Position numbers and translations under genes: made by a program. DNA of 64,000 nucleotides from Rhodosporidiobolus odoratus. Lineage: Eukaryota; Basidiomycota; Microbotryomycetes; Sporidiobolales; Sporidiobolaceae. The first letter of the stretch is position 1; each line of letters begins with the position of its first letter. The stretch lies in contig JAOANU010000021.1 in NCBI GenBank assembly GCA_034387635.1, positions 124,001 through 188,000 of the forward strand, read 5' to 3'. The notes under the pieces are model-generated. The model saw only the letters and a program-made list of their open reading frames with translations. It searched no databases and was not told the origin of the DNA. Below, piece by piece: positions 23,701-34,721 of this stretch.

Positions 23701-23712
23701 TGCGAAAGCCAT
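20702..23712 (-). CDS. Large nuclear protein, possible VEFS/Suz12-like PRC2 subunit
   Basis: Starts at ATG 23712 (MAFAEASTSRAATLPAAPPA). The N-terminal half is disordered: SSDDDVFSS, DDDDPFDPLFDGDDD, and the basic stretch GKGRRREGKKRKKREE, which is NLS-like. After an intron pair near 22200-22380 comes a folded beta-rich region (VEVTVREVVFRSTDSRGDIE, KLRLTVQLVVGTSSFNISYT). A C-terminal helical region follows (RMALINPYVLHPWRKD, RHFAPVLHHFHLRDRLSLHL, VELLKTRLLTSEETLAILRA). Its spacing recalls the VEFS box of Suz12, but no zinc finger is visible, so the assignment is weak. The frame stops at 20852-20854 exactly inside a consensus donor (GG-GTAAGT). Splicing to the acceptor GTTTAG near 20790 would extend the protein to 20702 (EYGGSSARKPRKLSFRED). 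Confidence 0.65.
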
Positions 23713-24302
23713 GTCGGGCGAACGCTGCGGTCCACGGTTCAGCTTATCAAGATGCAGAAGTCGAGTCTGCTGTTTTGAAGGAGGGAAGTTGGCCGCAAAG
23801 AGAGGCGCACCCGAACCTAGCCCTCCAGATCCCCTGCGCAGCTTGTTGTCCTAACACTCGACCCTTTCGACCTATCCAAGAGTATCCCGCGCCGATCTAG
23901 CCGAAACTGGTCTAGCCAGGTTGGAACGAGGAGGTCGGCGTGAGGGAGGCGTGCGCAGTCGTAGAAGCTGGTCGGACGCGCACAGCAACAGCTATGTGGC
24001 TGTTAATGGCAATCGAGAGAGCTCTAGAGGGGTGTCGACGGTGTGCGAGGACGACAAGCGTTTCGTCTGTCCTTCAACAGGTTACTTCCCGTACTTGCTC
24101 TCGCTTCCGCGGGTCAAGACGCAGCCAGGAGTGACTCATTGAGGCTAGGATGAAAGGCTCGTCGAGTCGTGCGCGACAGAAACTGCCAAATCCGAAGACC
24201 ATGAAAGCTGTACGTCGATCGAAGGCTGCGAGCGCGCTGGGCGAGCGACGCATTGAGCATCGGGAAACCTTCGACACGCAGGTTTATTGCCGCCTCAGTT
24301 TC
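23713..24302. other. Intergenic, no gene seen
   Basis: Lies between the start of the minus-strand nuclear protein and the stop of the minus-strand FAD monooxygenase. It is presumably the promoter of the former and the terminator of the latter. No coding segment or repeat is supported. Confidence 0.5.
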
Positions 24303-26709
24303 TTATAGCCAAGGCGAAAAGGTATCTATGTCTCTGGTTTTATCTTTCTTCTTCTCCTCCTTCCGATCCTCCTCAGCTTTCCTCCTCTCCGCCCCGAAAG
24401 CGACCTCCTCAGCCGAGCCATGTGGGCTAACCTTGACCGGGATTTCCGCCCTCTTTGCCGCATCCATGATCCACTCTCTCCGCACCTGGAACGACGGTTC
24501 AACAGCTTGGGCCAAGGTCCGGAAATTCTGGATGGCAAAGAGCTCGGCGTCGTGCGAGTAGAGGGAGAACGAGAGAGGACTGAGCGGGTGCTTTTGGGTG
24601 ACGAGGTCGGTCGCGGGGGGGACGAGGGATCCGGTGGGAAGAGGGGAAGATCGGGAAGAAGCGAGGTGGTGCCAGATGTCTTGTTGCTGCAATGGTACTG
24701 GATCAACGAATACGAGCGGACGGTGTTGTTGAACCCGGAATCAGACAGATGAGAAGTACCTTGTTGCCGAGCTTCTGCGCTTCCGCCACCGTAGGTCTCC
24801 GAATAGCCTCATAAGCCTGCAGAGCGATGTCAACCCCCACTGAGTCGCCACCTGCCAGTGCCAGGCAAAGAGCGACGGTAGCACCGTCTTCAACTGCTTG
24901 AGAGCCGCCTTGAAACGAGGTTGGCTGCGGCGAATCAGCAGGTAAGAACGGAGAAAGAGACAAAGACGAGAGAGGAAGATAGGCCTACTTGCATAGCGTG
25001 TACAGAGTCGCCGATGAAGCAGATCTGTCGGGGAGTGGTCAATGAGCATTGTCAGTAGCGTTCTAAGAGCTACATACGGGGTACGTGGAGAATGCACACC
25101 TTTCCACCCGTGCTTATCCATTCCTCCGCCGGCGTCTCCTTCAACACCAGCCAGTGCAGAGCCGAGGGAAAATGCTTGAGCGCCGCCAGTAGTACCGGAT
25201 CCCACCCGTCGCCAAGAAGCTCCATAACGTCCTCCATGCTGCGTTTGTCCCGCCAATTTAGGGAAGCCGACGTGGAGATGTCGCGGTGCGTGAATGTCTG
25301 CGGACATGTTGATCAGCTGACTCGGAGCAGGAGAGAGGGAGTGTGTCGTACAAAGGCGAGCGAACGACCATTGTCCATCGTATAAAGGCAGCAATGCGAG
25401 TCTTTGCCGAGCCAGGTGCGGATCGTGCCATCGAGCAAGTCTGTAAGAGCACGACGACGTCAGTGGGGACCCAAGGGTGTCGGTAAGCCTTGCCTCGCCT
25501 CGCGAGGGAAGAGAAGAACCAGCGTACGACGACAACGTTTGTCCTCCCGCAGGGCTGTCCCGGAAGCCACCGCGCGATGTATCGAGTAACCCGACAGCTG
25601 TTGACGCTCTGCAGGGCGATCATGGGGAGCGAGAAGCTCTCGAGCCAGGGAATGAACACCGTCTGCTACGAGAATGACCTGTAGGAAAGAACACTCGGGT
25701 TAAATGTGAGAAAGTGTGGTGAGTCGAGGGAGCTCGTACATCTCCCCGCAAGGACTCGCCGTTCCTCAAGACTACCGCCGGCTCGTACCTCGAGTCGACG
25801 TACTGTACGACCTCGGCTTCGAGACGGATCGTGACGCCTAACAATCGAGCTTCTGTGCCAAGCGAGCCGAGAAAGGTGGCGCGTCTGCCTTGGAGCAGCG
25901 GTGCACCGTACTGCTGCGAACTACTCAGAAATAAGCGATCACTCGTAAGTCACGCTGCACGGCACAAGCATGCAAGCAAAAACCACGCACAAACCACTCA
26001 GATCCTCCTCATGCACCTTGACACCCTCACAATCCTTGAACACCCACCGCCCGCCTTTACTCCCTGCCCTCTGGTACATCTCATCCCCGACGCCCCACCG
26101 ATGCAGCACTTTGCTGGCATTACAGCCGAACATGATAGAATCGCCGTGCTGGCTCAAGCCGGAGGTGCGTTCGAGGACGGTGACGGAGAAACCCTGTCTT
26201 GCGCAGGCGATGGCCGCAGAGAGGCCAGCTTCGAGATAGCGAAGCAGTGGTACGGATGCAAGGCGGATGGGGAAGGAAAAGCCAAAGTTAGCCGCGGGTA
26301 AAGTGAAACAGCTCGAGCAAAGGAAAAAGGCGTACCAAAGCCAGTACCTACGATCACGACCTTCAGTTCATCCTGCTCCGCAAACGAGCCGAAGGCCGTT
26401 CCTTCATCGACCCCGCCGGTTCCTCCAGGAAAACAAGAAGAGTAGGAAGGCTGAGGAGACCGATTTCGAAAGGGGTTGCCAGAGAGGCGGACCTGCTCTC
26501 ATTTGACGTCAGCTCACTCTGAAAGATACTACCGGGGCAAGTCACAGAGGACGTACCGTGCGTGGTCCAGGGGACCTCTCCCCACTGCTCGACCCCAAGT
26601 CGGAAGAAGAGGAGAAAGAAAGTCCCGGTGTCAGCGGCGGTGAGCAAGTATCGGATCCGGCTGGCGACAACAGATGTTTGTCTTTGCGTCCGGGTAGTCT
26701 CAAGCGCAT
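24303..26709 (-). CDS. FAD-dependent monooxygenase, salicylate-hydroxylase-like
   Basis: A class A flavoprotein hydroxylase, expected to use NAD(P)H and O2 on an aromatic or related substrate. ATG 26709 opens a Ser/Pro-rich leader of roughly 75 residues. The dinucleotide fold follows: LKVVIVGTGFAGLSAAIACA with GxGxxG and the terminal acidic residue in SVTVLER, with an intron inside the motif at 26348. Later stretches are SGLSQHGDSIMFGCNASKVL, RLEAEVVQYVDSRYEPAVVL, the DG motif VILVADGVHSLAREL, the TFTHRD/WRDKRSMEDVMELLGD region and the FAD-ribityl motif FIGDSVHAMQPTSFQGGSQA followed by VEDG. It ends DTFSPWL-stop at 24303-24305. All family motifs are intact. The long leader before the Rossmann fold is atypical. 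No neighbouring catabolic genes suggest a substrate. Confidence 0.85.
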
Positions 26710-27622
26710 CTTGTTCAAAGCGAGTCTAGCGTAATGGAGAAACGATCAAAGCGAGAGGGAAAAAGCGTGTCGAGGCGAGGGTAAGCTTTCCCGAGCTCGG
26801 CCGTGGGCCGCTCAGGAGTACTTGCGCAGCTTGGAGAGGAGTGCTGGGGACACCGAAGGTTGCGTGGTGATCGCTCCATGTGGTTGACAGGAGGATGAGA
26901 AGGGTCGAGGTGGTTCTGAAGGCAGGTGAAGCCAAGCTGCGAGGAGGTCGAGCGGTCCGAAGTATATGCGTGCCGGCCGGTCAGACCGGACCGCGAACGC
27001 GATGCAAGGTGTCGCCATGTCCGTAGCAAGCGGTCGACAAGCGGTGGAGGACGGAAACGAGGTTTCCCTCGCGGACGACGACGACGAAATTACGACGACG
27101 ACGACCGCGACAGCGCTCTGCTGCGCTCTGCTGGACCGCCTAGTGCCTACATGAGGCTCAACCGTACTCCAATCGATGCTGCTCGGTCCGGCCATTGCGC
27201 TCTCCCCTTGTCCGTTCCGCCCTTTCGTCTGCGGCCTGTTTTGCGAGAGGAAAAGCCAGTGTCTATTTGCAGAGAGAGAGAGAGACTCAGAACGATGAAG
27301 AGGAAGAGGGAAGGAGGAAGAGAGAGGAATAGAAACGACGAAGGCCGAGGCGGGGAAAGCGAGGTGAACAATGTCCGCGCAGCGAAGACGAGGAAGAGGG
27401 AGCGGCAGGAGACAGGTACAACCGAAGAGAGGGAGCGAAAACGTGAGATGCACAGGGTATGATCGAGGTAGAAGAGACATGAACAAGGTGCGAGAGGCGA
27501 AAAAGGAGGGGTGCACGAAGGCTAGCAGGGTGAATGATCGAAAGAAGGTTGCGAGGGTGGGAAATGCGTGCATAACGAAAATGGACTCGGAAGGGAAACA
27601 GAAGGAACGGGCGAGAAGGGGA
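26710..27622. other. Intergenic, promoter side of the FAD monooxygenase
   Basis: About 0.9 kb with long but repetitive open frames on both strands (Arg/Glu- and Ser/Leu-rich) and a GA-rich tract near 27276-27290. I see no conserved protein. The sequence probably combines the promoter of the gene starting at 26709 and the 3' end of the glucanase gene. Confidence 0.5.
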
Positions 27623-30600
27623 TCACCATCGACCCATCCGAGCCGTTGAAGCCGGTCTCGGTGGCGCGGTCGGCGTCCAGTATGTCGGACTAGGCTGAGG
27701 GGTAGACTTGATGTAGCGCTTCATCCTCCGCGCCGCCGCCGCATCGTCGGTCGCAGCCACTGTATCGGCGTCAGTGGTAGCCGCTGCCGTCTCGCCACCG
27801 CAGTACGGCGTTGACGGGTTGGCAACTCCGGCACCGCTCCACGGGTCGACGTAGGTGCAGTCTGCAGCGGTGGTGTAGAACTTTGCCGTGTCGGTCGATT
27901 GCACCCATCCCGAGCCGACATTAACCGATGCGTCGTACCCCGAGGGGAAGGAGGTAGGCGAGGCAGCCGCGGACATGGTGATGATGCTGCCGGTCTGGGT
28001 GTAGGTCGGAAGATTGGAAACGGCGGTAAGGTAGGGACCGGTGGAGGCGGCAGCTCCGATCGATTCAGGCGGCCAGGCAGAGAAGGAGGTGTACATGGCC
28101 TGGTCCGAGATGGTTCCAGCGCCGGATCCTCCCGTCATCCAGGGTGCGAGGGTGGGGGCCGCTTCAGCAGTGTAGCCGATGGAGAAGCCGTTCGAGGTGA
28201 CGAGGGAAGGGCAAGCGCCGAGGGCGGTGCGAGGGTTGGTGGGAATCCAGCCCTGCTCAAGGCCGAGTCTGTACAAAAAAATGAGCACATTCAGCTCGCG
28301 GAATAGTTAGGGTAAAGCAGGTTCGAGCGTACTGGTAGTTCCACATCGGGTTGGCGATAGTACCGATGGTAGTGGAGAAGCCGGTCTTCCAGGTCCAGAA
28401 GAACCAGTGCTGCGAAAGCGAGACATGTCAGAGTCAGTCGACAAATTGTTGAGAAAGGAGGACAGTAACTCACCCTCAACGCGTCCATGTGTCCCTCGGC
28501 CACGAGCCTCAGCCCGTCTTTGATAGTGGCGTTCCAGTTGGACCAGTCCTGTAAGAGCAGCAGGATGTTAGCGCGACTTTCGCGACAGGAAAAAATGGGC
28601 GCCCGCGCACGTTCCACTCATCGCAGTTCCCGACCGCCTCGAACGCAGGCGCAGTCGTGTTGCCCGGAACGTAATAGGTCCCGTCGTAGCGAGCGCCGTT
28701 TCCGACGTTGTTAAGCCATTTGCCACAATCGTTAACTGCAGGAAAACCATACGTCAGCAAACCGCATTGAGGGTGAAGGGGGGCAGGGAAGAACCCACTG
28801 GCCAAGGACCACTCGCCGCCCATAGTGACACCGAACTGGTTGGTCGACTGGTTCATGTGCTGCGCCCAGTAGTTGCAGGGCTACATAGCGAGTCGAAGCG
28901 CAATATCAGTTACTGTACAAAGGAACAGAGACAGCGCTCGCGGGAAACCGAGGGGAGCGCACCAACGAAGCCTGATAAGCCAACCCATAGTTGTTCGGTG
29001 TGTCGAAGCAAAGGTATCGGTGCGAGTCGAGCGCGACCCTGTCCCAGCCGTTAAGGAACCCGTTCCAGCCTCCCGAGGTGACATTGGTCGATAGGGTGAC
29101 GAAACCGTCGTGGAAGGTGATAAAGGGGCCGTTGGACTCGCCGGTGCCGGAGATGGAACGCATCATCTCGTAGGTCTCGATGTAGCTGCGGATGAGCGGA
29201 GGAATTAGTCAAACGTTGCGAAGATATCGAATGCGGGTAGGGGACGCACAAGTGCCTCAGAGCATCACTGCCGATCGTCGCGGCGTACGGCTCGTTGAGT
29301 ACCGAGAACATGGGAACGACGTTCTTGTACTCGGGTTGCGAAATGAACTCGGTGAGGGTGCGGATGTAGTCGAGAGTGCGCTGGGCATTGGCGATACCCA
29401 TAAGGCCGTTTAGGAAGTTGATCGAGCCCTGGCGACCAGAGTGGTTGTAGCCGCTGCGAGGGAGGAGACACGGGTTGAAAGGAAGGCAATACGGCGGCGA
29501 GAACGCGCATAGTGCAGGTGTACGAGACAGGTCAGAGTTGTGCGTAGACGGAACGAGGGAGCGAAAGAACGCACTTTTGACTTCCGGGAACCGCATGCAA
29601 ATCCAGGTTGATCCTCAACCCATACTTCCTCGCCCAGCCAATCGCCTTGAGGAAGTACTGCCACGCGACACCCTGCAAAAACGGCTCTCCGTCCCAAGTC
29701 TCGATGGCCCACCACCCGATGGGGATGCGAACCCAATTGAGACCGGCTGAGGCGATTTGGGCAAAGTCTTTCTCCGTCTGTGAAGTAATATCGGAGTTAG
29801 TGCTCTCCCTATCGGGGCTTCGCTAGCTCCCCTCGTCGCCGCTTGGGAGAGTGGTGACAAAGAAGCGAGGCTTCGAGGAAAAAGAGAGCAGACATCGGAG
29901 GGACTGCCACGTACGATAAAAGTCTCGTAATGCTCAACAAGTGCGCTCGACAAGTTGTTCTGCGCCGTCAACGCTTCGGACAGTGTCCACTCGTCGATGG
30001 CGTTGTTTTGCGAGGTCTCGTTGGGCGAGTTGGATTCCGAGTTGAAGGGTTCGAACATGTGAGGGACGATGAAGGGTTCGAGAACGAGCCATCTGTTCCG
30101 ATGCGGAACCGCGAGTACAGAAGGTGGGCGAAGTCGAGGAAGTTCAAGATCGACAGCGAAGGAAGGGAGAAAGGCGGTCACGCAGATAGTCAGTACGATC
30201 GGAACACGAGTTGACAGGCTGTATAGCAAAAGCGCACCCTCCGATATTGACACCCTGCACCAGATTCTTCTCGTAGTCCCAGGTCTCGTTCAGTCTCGGC
30301 ACATCCCTCTGTGCGCGAGCCGTGTCGTTGAAAGGGATCGAGACCCAGTAACCACCTAAAATCGTGTGTAATATCGGGCGATTGAACAAGCGGAGCAAGG
30401 GTAGGAGGAACAGGATGTTGCAGCGGCGAGGGAAAGTGCGAGAGTAAGGACCGGTGAGAATGGAAAAGGCGCGGAAAAAGGACAGTCAGTCATTGTCAGT
30501 CAAGCTAAGACGAGCAAAAAGAGAATGTGACACACCGAAGGAGTTGTTGTACGTAAAGCTCGACCCATCCTCTAGGAAGATCTCAGTCCCATTTCCTCCA

Positions 30601-31325
30601 TACGCCGCCGACTTGGGATCCGCAGCCGGGTTTGCGCCTGTCGGAATTCCCTTCTCCGTCCCATCATTGTCGTCCCCCTCGTTGTTCTTGCTCTTGCTGA
30701 TAGCAACGGGTACAGCAACAGCGACGGCAATGATGATGACGAGCAAGAGGAGGGCGAGGATGATGAGTGTTTTGGCGCGTGAAGATTTGCGGCTCCACCA
30801 TCCCGTTCCTTTCCCTCCAGCTCCCCCTGTCGACGCAGGCGGACTTCGTTCCGGTGATGCTCCCTCTTTGCCATACGCGTACGAGTCGTTCCTCCCTGCT
30901 CCCGGTACATTGCGGTACGCCATCGAGTTCAGATTAGCTGAGCTGCCATACTGACTGTAGTCGTGAGTTTCACTCGGCTCGTATCCCCCAAGTCCCGGGG
31001 TACCAAAAGTCGCGGGCGTCCCTGCACCGCCTCTCAACCGATACGCATCAGAACTGCTCGCGTCGTACTCGGACGCAAAAGTGTTCATCGACGGCGAGCG
31101 GCGATCTTGAGAAAAGAAGGGGGGAGTTGAGGAGTAGACTTCTCCGACGAGGGATTCGTGGTCTCCTCCGTCGTGTTCGTCGGGAGAGTGAGGGACGGCA
31201 GGGGACCGAGAGGTGATGGTGCGGATGGGAGGGTACGAGTTGGTCGAGTCTTGGGTGGGGACGGAGGCGTAGAGGTCGGCTGAGGAACGGCCACGGGCGT
31301 GTGAGCCTGAAGAGCCGGAAGACAT
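27623..31325 (-). CDS. Membrane-anchored exo-beta-1,3-glucanase (GH5, Exg/Ssd type), copy 1
   Basis: A cell-wall-acting glucan 1,3-beta-glucosidase. ATG 31325 opens a cytosolic Ser/Gly-rich tail of about 180 residues. One signal-anchor helix follows (TLIILALLLLVIIIAVAVAV) preceded by WWSRKSSRAK, so it is type II. The GH5 domain shows NLVQGVNIGGWLVLEPFI, DEWTLSEAL, GLNWVRIPIGWWAIETWDGE, RINLDLHAVPGSQ.SGYNHSG, the acid/base glutamate in FSVLNEPYAA, HDGF, WDRVALDSHRYLCF and the nucleophile in GGEWSLAVNDCGKWLNN. It ends with a Ser/Thr/Ala-rich tail and IKSTPQPSPTYWTPTAP, stop 27623-27625. Many small introns interrupt it. A paralogue lies at 38093-42136. Confidence 0.9.
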
Positions 31326-32384
31326 GGCTGCGAGGCTTGGCGGGAGCGACAAGCAAGGGTCACCGGCGAGAGGGGAGAGTCGTCAAGGCGTGGGTCGGGA
31401 GAGGGGAAAGAGGGGTTGACCGAGACGGAGGTGGGCTGCTGGCAATAAGGGGTTTCGAAGGGTGTCAGTTCGCGTACACACTCCTAGTGTATTGCTGCTC
31501 CCGGACACCAGCGAAAAGTGAAGGATCGCCCTCCTGCCAAGCCCTTGTTGCTCGTCGCGCCGAGCCTACGCGACCTGGCAGGAGTGAATGCGCGAAGCTC
31601 CTGCTGAAATGGCGCACACCTTGGGTGAAGCAAGTGGCCGCTCTGGCCGAGCCCTGCCGAGTGCTGGCTTGATCTCGCTCGTCGATGTTGATACTCTCGG
31701 CGTGAGCCTGAGCGCGTTCGCATCGTCCTCATCCCGCTCCCTCCGTTGCGTGGACACATTTTGCCGTCCTCTGATAGCTCTGGGCCACTGAATCCGTGCT
31801 ACGGCTGGGAGCTGCTGTGCTCCTGACCTCGTCTCGTGATCCACTCTGGGCAATACCGTAACTTCGGACTCTCCGCCTCTTGCTTCCTGGAGAATGAGAC
31901 GCACCTGTATACTATGAACCTCCTGCGTATACACCCGAAGAGCTTTGGATATGGGCGAGAGAGCAAAGGAGAGGAGAGGAGAGACGTGAAGGTAGAGCGA
32001 GAAAGTGCTGGGAGGGAAGTTAGAGAGACGCGGGGAAAGGGGGGAGCGAGAAGAAAATCGCGGCAACCGAGGTACCTGTGAACAGGGATAGTTCACCCTC
32101 GTGACGATTCTCAGTGGCGTCGTATACACTCGAGCAGACACGCGTGTCTGTAGAGACAGCGTCAACGTGAACCATAGGAGCTCGTTCGCTCGTTCCCCTC
32201 ATCCGGGTCAGGAGGGAAGGGGTCCGTCCCCTCACTACGGCGTTTTCATTTTCACGGACGCGTTCTCTCGCCTGGCCTGGGTCTTTGTCACCTACTGCCC
32301 ATGTCGTAATGACCGTGAGGAGCAGCCAAGTGCAAAGGACGAGCATTACAACAGCTGCGAAAAGTGTCAAGAATCAAGCAAAAG
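31326..32384. other. Intergenic, promoter of glucanase copy 1 and RPB9 terminator
   Basis: About 1.06 kb with no supported exon. A purine-rich patch lies at 31965-31990 (GGAGAGGAGAGG). The stretch separates two genes in head-to-tail arrangement on the minus strand. Confidence 0.5.
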
Positions 32385-33327
32385 CTACTTCTTCTTGATC
32401 GCCGGATCCTGGAACGTCCGATGGCACCTGTGCGTACGCAACCATCACAATAGCCTTGAGCACGCGGAACAATGGGAAGAAAGCCGAAGAGCGGAGGAAT
32501 GGGAGACTCACGCAGTACAGTTATAGAACAAGGTCATACTGGTCTGCGCTCGTCGGCCTTGATCACCGAAGAAGACGGATTCAGGGTGTCCGCTATGTAA
32601 TCAAACGCGAATTAGTCTACGCGGAAACGTTCCGAAGAAGCAGGGGAAGAGAAAAGTCATGAGGCAGGACGAACCATTTAGGGCAGACGATATTGCTTCG
32701 CGGCTGTGAGCGCGGGCAGAAAGGTAAGCCGTGTGAGAGGGGAAAGCTATCGCGGAGGGGTGTGTCACGCACCAGTGTCGGGTCCGTATCCAGATCTTGG
32801 GTTACACCCGCCGTTTCCCTACATGCGCAAAGAACATGATCAGCACACTGTCCAATCCGACATGACGGCGACTTGGAACCGGCGGAACGACGTACTTGGC
32901 TGCGACAATCAAGTCGTGCCTGTACACGCATGCGTTGTGCGTTTCCTCCTGATAAGGGCAATTCCGGCACGAGTACAGGAGGACGTGGTGGACCTTGTCT
33001 TCCTACATGACAGTCGTAGCGGGCAGAGGTTCGAGGGAATCCGAAGCACAGATGGGAGGGAAGAACCGCAACGGCGCAGGAGGGATAAAAGGTAGCGAGA
33101 AAAGTGCAAGTTCAGCCCATGGCTGGCAGGACAACAACGAGAAGTAGACAAACCTTGGGGTACAGGACGTTCGCAGTACTCATACCAACAGGAGATCGAG
33201 GAAGAAGCGGAGAAAGAGCAAGGAATGTCAGTCCCCTGCGGCCTTGAGCTGGAAAGAACCGGCCAGGATCCAAAAAGCCGAGGAGTGAAAAGACTCATCA
33301 GTCGCCGCAGAATCGGATACTCGCCAT
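32385..33327 (-). CDS. RPB9: RNA polymerase II subunit Rpb9
   Basis: The two-zinc-ribbon subunit that controls Pol II start-site choice, fidelity and TFIIS-stimulated cleavage. Exon 1 (33327-33299) encodes MASIRFCGDC split inside its last Cys codon. Exon 2 (33175-33154, 22 nt) gives ANVLYPK. Exon 3 from 33002 gives EDKVHHVLLYSCRNCPYQEE and NACVYRHDLIVAAK. Then ETAGVTQDLDTDPTL, PRSNIVCPK, GHPESVFFGDQGRRAQTSMT, LFYNCTA and a last exon CHRTFQDPAIKKK, stop 32385-32387. All eight zinc cysteines of both ribbons are present. Donors after exon 1 are AT (see next entry), GTTTGT, GTACGT, GTGCGT, GTTCGT and GTGAGT. The 29-nt and 22-nt exons would be missed by automatic gene finders. Confidence 0.9.
33176..33298 (-). 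other. Candidate AT-AC intron in RPB9
   Basis: On the minus strand the interval starts ATGAGTCTTTTC and ends GTATGAGTAC. Removing exactly this interval joins GAC-TG with T-GCG-AAC and yields R-F-C-G-D-C-A-N-V-L-Y-P-K, matching the invariant CxxCxNxLYP spacing of Rpb9. No GT-AG pair nearby gives that spacing. Reading through gives TGA TGA directly after GAC. A CTGAC branch-like element and a pyrimidine run lie inside. The donor looks like GTGAGT with a +1 G-to-A change, suggesting a U2-type rather than U12-type AT-AC intron. Confidence 0.7.
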
Positions 33328-34721
33328 CGCTCAGACAGTCGCGAGTGAAGAGGTATCAAGTGCAGGTCAAGGCGCGGTAAAGAGTCGAGGTGAGGGCAAT
33401 AGTGGGGAGAACGGAAGAGCTGAAGAAGAGAAAGAAGGTCAGTCATTTCGCGGATTCGTAAAGTCTCGGGGCAATTCCTGTTCTCAGATTGAGGCTGTCG
33501 ACATCACGCAGGCTTTCGGTCCCTCTTGTTCCTCCTTGTTCCCAACGGTAGTTCTCCAACCTTGTCCCGCTTCTCCTCCTTTTACGCCCTTGCGCGGGTC
33601 AGGCTGGTCGAGCATGCGCGTCGCAATATCCTTGATGTGTGCCCTTCTGGATCCGGCGACTTGGTGCGTTCAGATTGGGTAGACATTGCTCATTGTATCT
33701 GCTGACTGAGGGCGGCTTGGGGCGGCGGCTCTCCCTGTTGCCAACCAAGCAAGGGTTTGCGGCTTACTGTGCTGTATTGACGGTGTGATGGGCGTTATAT
33801 TGAGGCAGCAGAGGGAAGGAGAGACGAGCAAAGGGATGTGGAGGAGCCAGAGCCAGCCGACGGAGACGAGCAAGAGTCACTCTCGTCAAGCGGGGAATAG
33901 GAAAGCGCGAGTATGCTCTGCATAGACTGCATGCTATCAATGAGCTGTAGTAGTCCTCTCTAGGCGAGAGTGTGAGGGAACGGGTTGTTGCGTGTTTGTC
34001 GGAATCGGGACTCGCTTTCTCCTTTTCACCTTGCTCCTCGCTGGTCATTGAGTGTGAGACTATATTACTACTGTATTCCCCTGCACCTAGCCTCTCGCAC
34101 CCCTCCTGTACGCCCAACAACCCCCTTCAAGAAGCGATACATCGTTCGTACGCCTTTGGCGAAATTTGGGCCGTCTCGTCTCACTCGTCGACACCCTCGC
34201 GGAACGGCTGGGAGAAGCGCTCTGGGGTAGCATGATGGTCGCTTGGAAGGGTCAGAGGCAGCGCGGTGCGCGCAGGAGGTGTTGCAAGCGAGATATGGCA
34301 GTCGAGCTTGAACGCGCAGCGGGGAGGGGGGAAGTGCTGCCGGATCACCACGGGAAGGGGGGCCACAGTAACGCAGCTGGGCGGTGTTGGGAAATGCAGA
34401 GTTTGAATACGGTAGCTACCCTTCGCGATGTCGGGAGCGCGTGCTGACCATTTCCCCCGTCTCCCGCCCTCGACCTGATCTCGACTTTGACACTACCTCT
34501 TCCTGACGATACCGGTACCACCATTGTCCGCGCATACTCACGCTGCATAAAACACGCTCACCTGCTGCCCCTTCCGACTTTCCTGACTGCCTTGCGACAT
34601 CACTGCCCGCCCCGCCATGAACGACTGTCTCCTCCCTTGCCTCGCCGCCATTTGACCCTCTCTGGCTGCGCGCCTCTGCCAACCTATGTGCATGATCGCC
34701 TGGTTGACCCGTGCAGCGAAG
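33328..34721. other. Divergent intergenic region RPB9 / RPL39
   Basis: About 1.4 kb between two divergent housekeeping genes. No exon chain could be supported. Minus-strand sequence at 33480-33690 shows an open stretch (KDIATRMLDQPDPRKGVKGG) near an ATG at about 33690, which could be a small gene, but frames do not join cleanly. The rest is presumably promoter. Confidence 0.4.

Noticed and set aside
26812..27573. 253-codon minus-strand frame between the FAD enzyme and the glucanase
   Set aside because: Ser/Pro/Leu-rich complement of GA-rich sequence, no motif, and overlapped by equally long frames in other phases.
31566..32165. 199-codon minus-strand frame between glucanase copy 1 and RPB9
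   Set aside because: No domain, composition reflects pyrimidine-rich promoter sequence, and no splice continuity with either neighbour.
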